64,000 nucleotides of DNA from Vitrella brassicaformis (taxonomy: Eukaryota; Sar; Vitrellaceae): positions 315,066-379,065 of the forward strand of contig CDMY01000447.1 of NCBI GenBank assembly GCA_001179505.1, in the 5' to 3' direction. Position numbers and translations under genes: made by a program. Under the pieces are notes generated by a model, which was not told the origin of the DNA, ran no database searches, and saw only the letters and a list, made by a program, of their open reading frames with translations. Shown here in pieces: positions 1-9,700 of the stretch (its first letter is position 1; each line of letters starts with the position of its first letter).

Positions 1-2
1 CC

Positions 3-1456
3 ATGAAGACGCCCAAGCTGACCCAGAAGGACAAGCGGGACCTCGCGCGCTCCAAACCGTGGGGCGACCCGAAGGAGTGGGCTGCTCGCCGCGGGGACAT
101 CTCCCCCGATTCATCCATGAGCTCACCCTCCTACCGTCAAGCCACATCAGCAGCAGAGTCCGAGGAGCCGCCGCTCTCATGCGATGCGGCCCGCAAGACT
201 GGCTCGTCTCTCTCGACGTCGAAGAGACCATCCGGGTGCCGCTGCCACAGCTGCAGGGTGCGTCAGAGGAAGACGCGTCGCAGCCCTCCGCCCCCCAGAA
301 CGATGGCAACAAAAACCAGCGGCAGCAGGACTTCCGCGAGTGGGAGAGGGAGATGGAGAGGGACATGGCGAGGTACCCCAGGCTCGATGAGGAGGCCAAG
401 ACGAGGGCCAATCAATAGGCAGCAGCACGGCCGCATGCGTCTCGTGTCCAGTGCGGCCCAGGCCACGCTCAGTCCAGCTCCAGCTCGTCATTGCTGATGG
501 ACGACCTTCAAGCAGTGCCTCCAGCAACGCCCCCATTCGCGCCTGTCGATGCGCGCGCAGCGGGTGGCGCGAGTGGTGCGGATGGAGGCGGGCAACGGGG
601 TGCTGATCATCAGCACCAATACCGGCAGCAGCAGCAGCAGCAGCAAGAGGAGCATGTGCGACGCCTTCCGCCCCACTTCGCGGGTCCGAGCGGCATCCGC
701 AACTACCTCGCAAAGAACAACAACCAACCACCAACACCAGTGCCCGGCCGCCGCCGGCCCAGCAGCAGGGAGGGAGCATGGTGGATCGGCCCTGGCAGCC
801 AACAGCGGACCGGATTTGGCGCCCGGTCGGGCAGCCACCCACTGGCCAACAGCAGCAGCAGCAGCAGGCACCCCAGCCGCTGCCAATCACACCCAAGGCA
901 GGAGGGCCTTCTCAGGCGCCATCGTCGGTGGCCATGCAGCAGCAGCCGCAACAGCAGCAGGTCCCCCCGCCAGTGCCGGCAAACAATGGCCAGCGCCCCC
1001 CACCAGGCGGCGTTGGACGTGGCCGAGGAAGGGGCAACGGCACTTGGGTGGCCAGGGAGGCCAACAACACCACCATGAGCGGCGCGGGCCGTGGGGCTGA
1101 CCAGAACAAACCCGCGTGGATGTCGGACCCGGTCGCAATGGAGCGTGCGAGGCAGTCCAAGGCGATGGAGCTGGCCAAGATGATGCACCAGACAGTCTTC
1201 CAGGGCAAACCGCAGCCACCGAGAGAGAAATCGGTGTGGGCAAAATGCCCCGAGCAGTTCGGGAGGATGATCGTGAGCATGTGCCTGTGCACGGGCGCAT
1301 TTGTCGACGTCGAGAGCGGAGCCAAGCTGTGCACTGAGGCATTGCTCAAGATCCTGTTTCCGACAGGGCAGGGGGAGGGAGAGGGGCAGGGGGAGGGGGG
1401 TGAGGGGGACATAGCGGGAGCAAGTCAGCCATCGAGTGCGGCTGATGATGAGTGAC
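3..1456 (+). CDS. Q/P-rich hypothetical protein, structure uncertain
   Basis: I do not recognise this protein. An ATG at position 3 opens a lysine-rich N-terminus (begins MKTPKLTQKDKRDLARSK). Coding character then moves to another frame around 180-418, which reads an acidic, Q/E/R-rich stretch (FREWEREMERDMARYPRL). From about 500 to 1456 the sequence encodes glutamine, proline and glycine runs (CAG repeats near 630-650, 855-870 and 935-960). The C-terminal 110 residues (from about 1120) are not low-complexity and look folded, with the stretch KSVWAKCPEQFGRMIV followed by MCLCTGAFVDVESG, ending in a Gly/Glu tail and a TGA at 1453-1455. The frame changes imply at least two introns or indels that I could not place. 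The gene may also begin upstream of the window. Codon use and the conserved-looking C-terminus support a real gene; the exact model does not deserve trust. Confidence 0.45.
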
Positions 1457-3187
1457 GGACTCATCGACCGGTCGTGTGCCATCCTTCATGTGTGTGTGTG
1501 TGTGTGTGTTATGTGCATGAGGTGATGGCTGTGTGTGTGTTGTCCCTACTGACTGATTTAACGGCCGCGTGTCTAGTATGTATTTGTCAGCGGCGGACGG
1601 GACGGCATTTATGATACACTGCGGGGAGGTGAAATAGCGAAACACACCGGTGGCTGGCTGCCAGTGCTGTGTTGTGTTTGGTGTCGTGTTGTGTGGTTGC
1701 GGCTGTCCCGTTGGCGCATCAGTCGCGTCACTGGTGTTCGTTCAGAAAACAAGAGCGGATCTGTGATGTGCTGGATGCGCCAACGGTTCAGCCGCAACCA
1801 CACGACCGGCCGAACGAGCGGCGGAGAAGACACAAGACAGCGGACGACAGAGAGAGAGAGAGAGAGACGAGGGGGTGAAGAGAGGACTTACATACTTGCT
1901 CTTACTCGCTGGCTTACTGAGACGCACACATGTGCCCCACACTCTCTGCCTTCAATCGCACCGCACACGGGATGGACGATGCATCGATCCGTGTACATAT
2001 ATACCAGCTGTATTTGTGATGGGTCGACAGACAGACAGACCGACAGACCGACAGACAGACACCGACACAGCGGTGCAGTGCAAGAGCGGTAGGTACCCTG
2101 GAGTAGAAGGATGGATGGATGGTGGGTGTGTTAGTGAGCGGATGCCAGGCGTGGGCCAACTGGACGACATATGGGGCAAGCAAGGCAAGCTACTTGCTTG
2201 CTTGTGTGTCGTCCAGGGCGTCTACGTCACTCATCCGCTCACCCACTCCCCTCCCGACGCACATATACGTACAAAGTGCAGCCTACCTTTCTCCCTCGCT
2301 CTTGTATCCACCCATCCAGCCGGCCATGTGGTGGCGCGCCTGGCTTTGTAGCTATCAATCGATCGCGGGCTGGATTCGCACACACTCACTCACCCGTGCC
2401 TGCCTCTGCTGCCTTGCTCGAGCCCCCTTTTGGCTTGTGCCCTGTCATGCCTGTGTGCGGAACCGCTGCTGCTGCTGCTGCTGTTGGAATGTGATGTGCG
2501 GCGTTTTTGCGTGCATTAGGACGGCGGGAGAGAGGGAGGGAGGGATGGGTGGATGGGTGAGGTAGAGCAAGCCAATGATGGGTGAGAAATGACCACGTGG
2601 TGTGTGCAGAGAGGAGGCCTGAAGTGAAGCATGATGATGGTGGTGCGGTGTGGTGTTGTTTTGTGCTGCTGGTGGAGTATGTCTGCGTGATGTTCCGTCG
2701 CGCCTGGTCGCGCAGTGGAGATGTCAGAGTCTTCCACTTATGCAGCTGGGCGTGAGGGCGCGTGATATCAGATAGACCAGCAGCAGCAGAGACCAACACA
2801 CCCCACGCGACTTGCTTGACCGATCCATTGGTGCTTTTGCCTGAGAGTACTGCATCCGTCCTGACCCATTAGAGACGATTTTGCGGATCGAGCGGATGTG
2901 GTGGACGTCAGTCAGATGAGTGTAGCATTCATTGCATTTGGGCGACTCAAAGGAGGCGTGTTGATGTACGTAGAGTGTCACTAAATGATCCGGTCCGTCC
3001 GTTCAGTCCACACAACGAACAAAGAGACCGACAAAACCGCCGACTGACACTGACATGCACCCCCCTTCCCGCCTACACACCCACACATGGCCGGCCGGCG
3101 TCAAAAGGCTTGCTCACTCCTTACCCCAGACAGATAAATCCCTCCCTCGCGGACACACGGACACGTACAGCATCGTCATCAATCATA
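1457..3187. other. Intergenic, repeat-rich
   Basis: I see no gene here. It holds a (TG)n run at 1491-1508, the long inverted repeat at 1691-1803, an (AG)n run at 1851-1868, a CAGA/CCGA tract at 2027-2075, CTG repeats at 2466-2484, and the 3' flank of the minus-strand gene that ends at 3188. Open frames here are short and made of repeat translations. Confidence 0.6.
1691..1803. repeat. Long inverted repeat (30-bp arms, 53-bp loop)
   Basis: The left arm at 1691-1720 and the right arm at 1774-1803 are reverse complements at 28 of 30 positions; the two mismatches are adjacent (TC against AA). A transcript from either strand could fold into a stable hairpin. The arms are not simple repeats, unlike most repeats in the window. 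It may be a remnant of a small inverted-repeat element, or a structured 3' UTR of the upstream plus-strand gene. Confidence 0.8.
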
Positions 3188-4066
3188 TCAGATGGGTTTG
3201 GTCTTCCTCTGTCTGCCCACAATCTCCTTGAAGGTTCGGAACTGCTGCTTCTGCTGCTGGTGCGCCCTCTGGCTGCCGTGCACATCCTCATCGACCGGCT
3301 CCCCCACCTGCAGCAGGCACATGGCGACGAATCCCAGCACCACCACCATCACAATCACAGCCACAGCCACCACCACCGTGTGCGACGTCTCCTGATGAAG
3401 GCTCCTGTGCCGCTCAAGCCAGTCCTTGCAGTTGAGGTGGGAGCAGTACCGCCGCCTCACGTCCACGTGCAGCAGCCGGGCGGTCGACGAGAGGGGAAAG
3501 CACCGAGTGACCTCCCTGTCACACAACTCGTGTGCCGCCTCCAGCTTGTGCTCGTCACACACGCTCGTGGGCTTCCGCCGTCTGTGTGGTGGCCCATTGC
3601 AGACGTCAAACACCTCGCAGAGGTCGGCCAGGCAGTGGGTGGCGTTGTTGATGCTGTCTGGGTGCCGTGTGTCCATGTGGACGTCGATGTAGTACTCGGT
3701 GCGGAAGAGCTTCTTGCAGAGGCTGCACTGGTAGTGGCCGCTCTTGAGCTTCACCTTCTGCGACTCCTGGTAGTGGTAATAGTCGTGATCGGGGTCCATC
3801 CCGCACTTGGGCGGCCACTTGAAGCCGACCACCTTCTTGGCCTGAGGCACGATGTACTCGTGGAGCGCCGCGCGCACCCAACGCGACACCGCCCTCGAGC
3901 AGCCGACAGGGCTCTCCTCCTTTGTGTGGTACCGTGGCGCTGCCGGCCGCTGCTTGTCGGACTTCGAGTAAGAGTGGTGATGCTTCTTGCTGGCGGTGTT
4001 GGGGACGAAGAGATGAGGGAGCCAGGCGGCAAGGACGAGCAGGAAGCGCCGCCATCTCGTGCACAT
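3188..4066 (-). CDS. Secreted/membrane protein with one C2H2 zinc finger
   Basis: This is a single-exon gene of 292 aa. Residues 1-25 form a signal peptide (two Arg, then a Leu/Ala-rich core). One C2H2 finger lies at C114-x2-C117-x12-H130-x4-H135 (CSLCKKLFRTEYYIDVH). It is followed by a Cys-rich region (C145, C150, C156, C170, C182, C189, C208, C213) probably paired in disulfides. A membrane segment spans about 230-252 (Val/Ala/Ile-rich), and a short basic, Gln-rich tail follows. The layout predicts a type I protein with the finger in the secretory lumen, which is unusual because C2H2 fingers normally act in the nucleus or cytosol. I recall similar lumenal single-finger proteins in other protists and fungi but cannot name a characterised member. 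Its start lies only 12 bp from the proposed start of the plus-strand neighbour, so the two probably share a promoter. Confidence 0.8.
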   Translation of the reverse strand: MCTRWRRFLLVLAAWLPHLFVPNTASKKHHHSYSKSDKQRPAAPRYHTKEESPVGCSRAVSRWVRAALHEYIVPQAKKVVGFKWPPKCGMDPDHDYYHYQESQKVKLKSGHYQCSLCKKLFRTEYYIDVHMDTRHPDSINNATHCLADLCEVFDVCNGPPHRRRKPTSVCDEHKLEAAHELCDREVTRCFPLSSTARLLHVDVRRRYCSHLNCKDWLERHRSLHQETSHTVVVAVAVIVMVVVLGFVAMCLLQVGEPVDEDVHGSQRAHQQQKQQFRTFKEIVGRQRKTKPI

Positions 4067-4078
4067 GCTGACGCACAG

Positions 4079-5280
4079 ATGATTTCAAACCATCGCCAAC
4101 GGCTCGCCGGTCACTGCCGCATCGATGACGGCTCCAACAAGCCCGAAAAAAGGAGGGGGAAGAGGCAACTCTTTGCGAGCTCAGATGAGGCGGAGAATGA
4201 GGAGCACCAAATAACTGGAGGTAGCGATGGGTTCGTGGATCCGCAACTGCCGCGTGTGTTCCCACACTCCGTTTGCGGCATTCTTCGGCTTCTAGGATGA
4301 CAGTAGTCGCGCCGAGGGACGGTCAGGCCAGGGCCCTTCTCGCACGCGGCAGCGGGGCAGCCAGCGCAGCGGGCAGCAGTCTGAGGCCACCGTCGACACT
4401 GATTTGAGTGCGGCCGATGAAGGGACGGGGCGCAAGAAGGGGCAGATCCGGTCGGTGGAGGAGATTCAGGTGCTCATCCGGGCCTGGGAGAACTACGTGC
4501 ACCCCAGGGCCAAGTCCTTCTGGCAGACCTCGGACGTGCTCTATCAGATACTTGGTATGCAATGCATGGATGTCAGCACAGACAGCACACAGACAGACAG
4601 ACAGGAATCGGTCACCGGTCAGGAGACAGACGGATGAATGCATGACATGTGCTTTGGTGTGTGTTCTGTGCGATGCGTTGTGCAGCTCAGATTGCTCGTG
4701 GCGTGGAGAAGACGGCAGACCCGGTGCTGGGGTAAGCGGAGAGCTGGCGAAGGCAAGGCAGGCCGTCAACTCACTGTGTGTGTGTGTGTGTGTGTCTGGT
4801 ATTGCCATCCATCGGTGCCTCCATCCATCCATCCATCCATCCATCCATCCATCCATCCATCTCTCTCCAGCGACGACCGTTGCGTGATATGGCAGGGGAT
4901 GTTGCACAGCGAGGACAAGCGGCCCGTCATCCGCATGACCAAACCCGGCGAGACGGTCGAGTCGCAGACATACGTCAACCGGGTGCTCGTGTTCCTCTTC
5001 GCTGGTGAGTGGGTGGCGAGGAGGACATGAGATGTGGTATGATAGAGGGGACTGTCGTCGACCCGACCGCTGTGTGTGTGTTTGGATGTGCAGATGACGA
5101 CTCATTCAACGAGCTGCAGGAGGTAAACCGAGGAAGGGGGAGCCACCGGATGGCGTCTTGTCACCTCACCCTGTGTGTGTTGCGGGTACTTCTGTTTTGC
5201 AGAAGCCGAAGAAGCCGTTTGCGATGGCGTGTGGCGACTCCAAGTGCGTCAACCTCACACACATCGCACTCGACGACTGA
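4079..5280 (+). CDS. Small protein with an HNH/His-Me-like zinc-binding C-terminus
   Basis: Proposed exons are 4079-4220, 4327-4554, 4686-4731, 4871-5004, 5094-5122 and 5203-5280, giving 218 aa with all phases consistent. The last five exons are well supported; the first exon and start are weaker. The N-terminal half is basic and disordered. The C-terminal 80 residues resemble the zinc-binding part of HNH/His-Me finger homing endonucleases: a DDRCVIWQG block, then [10 protein letters not shown], then [17 protein letters not shown] with the typical C-x4-CVN-x2-H spacing. In active enzymes a His sits two residues before the first Cys of the last block; here it is Met, so nuclease activity is doubtful. 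A DNA- or RNA-binding role is inference. The start is divergent from the C2H2 gene. Intron 3 holds a (CCAT)n tract. Confidence 0.65.
4818..4861 (+). repeat. (CCAT)n microsatellite inside an intron
   Basis: About eleven copies of CCAT fill the intron just before the acceptor at 4869-4870. A (TG)n run at 4774-4797 precedes it. The whole intron between exons 4686-4731 and 4871-5004 is largely repeat. Confidence 0.9.
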
Positions 5281-6757
5281 CCGACATATACACACACATA
5301 CATACACACACAATACATGTGCCGACGCGGCGGGGTGGACGGATGCTCTTGCCTTGTCTTGCCTTGCCTTGTCTTCCTCTGGTATGACGTATCGCGCTCT
5401 TGATTGACGGATCAAGCGGCTATTTGTGCTGTCTGGCTGTCTGAAATGGACGGATGGATGGATGCTGAGGTTTAAGTTTCCGGTTTGTCTCTCTGTCTTT
5501 GGAGGTCTCACTAGACGCTGCCTGTCTGTCTTGCCTGCACGCGTGTGTGCCCGCCCCCTGTTCGACCGGCTCCGTGTACCCGCCCTTGGTGACACTAATG
5601 CGGCGGGGCATGTTGCCTTGTTGTCTTGCTGCCTTAGCTCGCTAGGACCCTCCCTGCCTATGCCCTCTCACACACATCTATCTCTCTCTCCCAACCTTTT
5701 TTGTGTGCCCTTGCCCCGCCCACCCGTCCGTCTCTTCGCCATCGGTGTGGGGCGTGTGTGTGTGTGTGTGTGTGTGTGTCTGAGTCTGATGGAATGGCTT
5801 CGTGCTGACGATGGGTACGACTTTATTGAGTAGCCCATTCTTGATCTGCGTGACTGGGGGTATGGTGCTGCGGTGCTGTGCGTGGAGTCCTGCCTGCTTT
5901 GTCTGTGTGTGTGTCTCTCTCTCATTGCGGTGTGCTTACTGTATGAGCTCACGGTCGCTATGCCATCGTCCTCCGCAATGAACACTAAGACAACATACTC
6001 CTTTGAAGCCACACACACTTTTCTCCGTAGGACAGACAGACACACAAACACGCCGAGAGATGTGGCTGAATGGATGGATGGATGGATGGGCGGTGTGTGT
6101 TTATTGCTGGTGAGGGGGCGGGTGCCTGGGCGTCGGCCCTGTCTGTGCGCCGGTGGAGTGGGGGAGCGACCCGGGCGAAGGAGAGGCGCGCATGACCGTG
6201 TGCCTTCCCGATGCTTCCAAGCGCGCTTCCGCAAACCACGGGCGCACAGGCAGCCCGGCCCATGCACGCCGCGCCGCCGAGCACACAGCACAGCACAGCA
6301 GTGGCCAAGTAGCTAGCAATTATGCGAGACGAGGGCATGGCCACGGTGACCCCATCCATCACAGTCAGTATACATACGATCGGTATTTGTACAGATGCGG
6401 TGTATCGATCGATCGATGTGTGGATGTGTGGACACCCCCTTACATGTGCTGCATCCATGGCTTATGTGGTGCATGATGGACCGAATCCGTGTCTCTCTGC
6501 ACGATGTCAACTGACTGCTTCACACTGGTCAACGGAGTAGCACACACCCGCCATATTTGAGCGGAGTTGTTGCGGGCGAGAGACATGGGCAACACACAGA
6601 ATCATCTTACATACAGATTGCCGCCCGATGAGATCTTTGATTTTGCGATTCTCTGGCGTCGTTCCACCTTGGATGGTGGTGCACGCCACCCCCGAGCACT
6701 GGCAAGTTCGTGGAAAAGGTGGGGGCGCTCCGCCCCTCCCTCTCCCCCAGTCTCGGA
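5281..6757. other. Intergenic, no gene seen
   Basis: The stretch holds (TG)n at 5755-5778, GGAT repeats near 5452 and 6070, and GATC repeats near 6405-6417. Reading frames here translate repeats only. A second short frame from the ATG at 6791 (begins MHSRDRQQADL) overlaps the next gene and looks less likely. Confidence 0.5.
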
Positions 6758-9700
6758 ATGAATCTGCTGCCTGCAGTTGGAGGCTATGATGCATTCCAGG
6801 GACCGTCAGCAGGCAGACTTGCACAGCTGGAAGAAGAACGCCATCAAGAGGAAGACCGGCACGGGCCTCGGGCAGTCGAAGAAGATGAGAGGCTGATGGA
6901 AGCCTCTCCAGACTCTTACGACTCAGCCAGGGAGTCCCCACCCGAAGAGGCCACTGCAAGGCCCAAGGGGCGGCTCCCGATGCGGCCCTCGTCTGCAAGT
7001 CTAAGACCTGTGGACAGTGAGGTGCGAAGCGAGGCGGCCGCCCCTCCCCCTGATCTGGACGAGGAGAGGGGGCTTGAAGGCCTGCACATGCCGTCAGCAC
7101 CGCCGTCATGGGGGCGTGAGGGTCAGGAGGATCATCGAGCGCTGGTCAGGTAGGTAGCAGAGAGGTGATCTCACCGTAATGGACTGGACAGGGGCTGTGT
7201 GTGTGCCTCGGCAGGAGATGGCTCTCCAACTTGCAAGCACTGAGGAGTCGCCTGCTGCTGCGGCTTCAGAGGTCAGCCCCGTAAAAGCCGCCTTTCGACT
7301 CGTGGAGGTCGTTCGTTGCCCCTGTGTGGTTCTTTCCTCTGTATGTAGAGTGGAGATCCCGGCGGAATTGGATGTCGAGAGCTTCGATGAGACGAGGCAG
7401 CAGCTGGACGAGGAGAGGCAGCGCCTCGCCAAAACTGTCGACTCCATCGAGCGGCAAAACAAGAGGCTCTTCTCCGCCATGGTTCGTTTGGCTGTGTGTG
7501 TGTCGCCTACACTCGTCCTCTATGTTGTTGTCGACGTCAGATGGCGTCCCGTGATGACCTGGAGAGGACCGCGCTTGAAGAAGAGCGGCGGTCGAAGAGG
7601 CTGGTAGATCAGCTCATGCAGGTGCAGGCCTCCAAGGCACAACTTGCTAAACAGCTGAGGAGCCTGCAGGAGGCAAAACCTGACAAACAGGTAAGTGGCC
7701 ACCAGCGAATTGCAGGCACAAGGAGACAGCTCCTCATTGGACCTGCATTTCAGCTTCAGCGTGAGTTGGAGCTTGTGCGTGAGGCGAGCGAGCGGTTCGA
7801 GAGAGAGCGGCAGAAATGGCAGGCCATGAAGGAGGGTGACGGCGGCGGTCGTCTGCATACCCTCGAGAAGCGCCTCGTAGAGCTGCAGAACGAGAATGCA
7901 ACACTCAAGGTCAAGTGCGATAGCCTGCAATTTCTCGAGACACAACAGGACCGGCAAGTGAGAGGAGAAACACACATCCCCACAAACACTCACGGGGACA
8001 GAGCGGACCACAATACACGTTGTTGCTGTGTCCGTTTGCGCAGGCCCGACGCGAGACAGAGCGGCTGAAGGGTGAGCTCCGTGATGGAGAGAGGCAGCTC
8101 GATGCCGAGCAGCAGAAGCGGGAGCACCTACAAAAGCTATACAACGAGACACTGGAAGACCTCCACCGTACGCAAGAAGGCCGGTCGCTCGAGAAGCACA
8201 GCCTGCAGGAGCTGAGAGACTCGGAGCGCGCCCGACTCGTAAGCCATATCCACACATGCATTCACAGAGTGACTGATGGATGGATGCTGTGTTTCCATGA
8301 ATGGCAGATGGACACGGTGAAGAGGCAAGAGATGGATATCGAGGAGCAGAAGAGAAGGAACGCCGAGCTGGAGAGGCGGCTGTCGCGGATCGACGAGGAC
8401 ACAGCTCTGCAGCAGGAGTCCTCCCAGTTGGCCATTCAGCGACTCAACGCAAACTCGAGGAAACCCGGGCCCTCCGCGAGGCAGACAGGCGGCAGTTCGA
8501 CGACACAGTGGCGAGGCTGAGGGAAGATCTCTCAGAGAGGAAGGACACGGTGTTGAACCTCTCAAGCCTGAGAATCACTCTCGAGGCGGACAATGAGGAG
8601 CTGCGACGACGGCTGGGCCAGGCGTACGCGCAGGTCGACAGTGCTCGAGAGAGCGCCGTCAAGGAGCAGGAGGCATTGGCAAAAAACCATCAGGAGGCCA
8701 TCCGCATGACCGTCAGCCAGCAGCAGGTGCACCTCGCCGTCCTTGAGAGCAGCACCCACGGTCTGCACATGCTCATGGACGACCCAGCTGTGCCCGCCTG
8801 GCTGGCAGAGGATGGCCGCATGCGGACCTCGGCCATGACGATGAAGCTCCGGCATCTCAAAGAAGAGCTCAGCAGGATTGTTGATAAGGAACCGACAGGC
8901 GACACTGCCACCAAAGAGCTGCCCGAGGCAAGATCTATGCCCTCGTCTCTGCCATCTTCCTTGTCGTATGTCGTGTGTCCCATGTGAGCAGGTGTTGAAA
9001 GAGTCGCGTGAGATGTTCGACCGCCAGCTGATGGAACACGAAGACGTGGCGCAGAAGGCAATCAGGTCTTTTGCAAAGACGATCCTTGCTCTTGTCTAAT
9101 TGGCCATCTTGTCTATTTAGAATTCGTGACCAGCGGATTGCCGAGCTCGAGCGACAGCTTGGAGGCGCGGCGGGCGACCAACCTGCCCAAACGAGCAAGT
9201 GCCCTGAGACCACACATGAGCCGCAGATGTCTCTACGCCTGTATTGACTATCTGTGTGTCACATACACACCAACAGGGACTCTGTGCTGCTATATCCCAT
9301 GCGACTGTCTGACGGCGGTGCTGCGGATGCCTCCAAGGAGCGCGAGGCCCTCGAATACCTCAGATCCAAAGTCACCAACGTCATTGAGAGCTTCGAGGTG
9401 GGCGAGAAGGACAAAGCCCTTACCGGCCTCTACGAACTGCTGCAGGCAGTGGACGAGGTGCAGAAGGGCGGCCTGCGGAAGCTCTCCTTCCTCAAAGAAG
9501 CCTTCGACAAGACGCTCACGTCAGCGTGCACACTCACACATGGAGTCTGCTTGCTATGTGCAGCCGTGTGCGTGTGTGTCTTCTCTGGGTGGGCAGGCTG
9601 AAGCGGACGATGCTCAAACTTCGCAGCGATCTGAACCAAGAGGTGGCGCAGAGAGGACAGCTGGAGAGACAGACTGCCAAACAAGAAGAGGTCAGCAGAT

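Noticed and set aside
177-896. 239-codon minus-strand open frame
   Set aside because: Antisense of CAG-rich sequence; translation is Cys/Pro/Arg-rich noise caused by high GC.
2975-4300. 441-codon plus-strand open frame
   Set aside because: It is the antisense of the C2H2 membrane protein gene; its translation is His/Leu/Val-rich with no domain, while the minus strand gives a signal peptide, finger and membrane helix. Only its last part (4079-4220) may be used as an exon.
4818-4861. Regular short repeats resembling an array
   Set aside because: Perfect tetranucleotide microsatellite, not a CRISPR: no spacers and a eukaryotic intron context. The same applies to the other TG, CAGA, GGAT and GCCT tracts.
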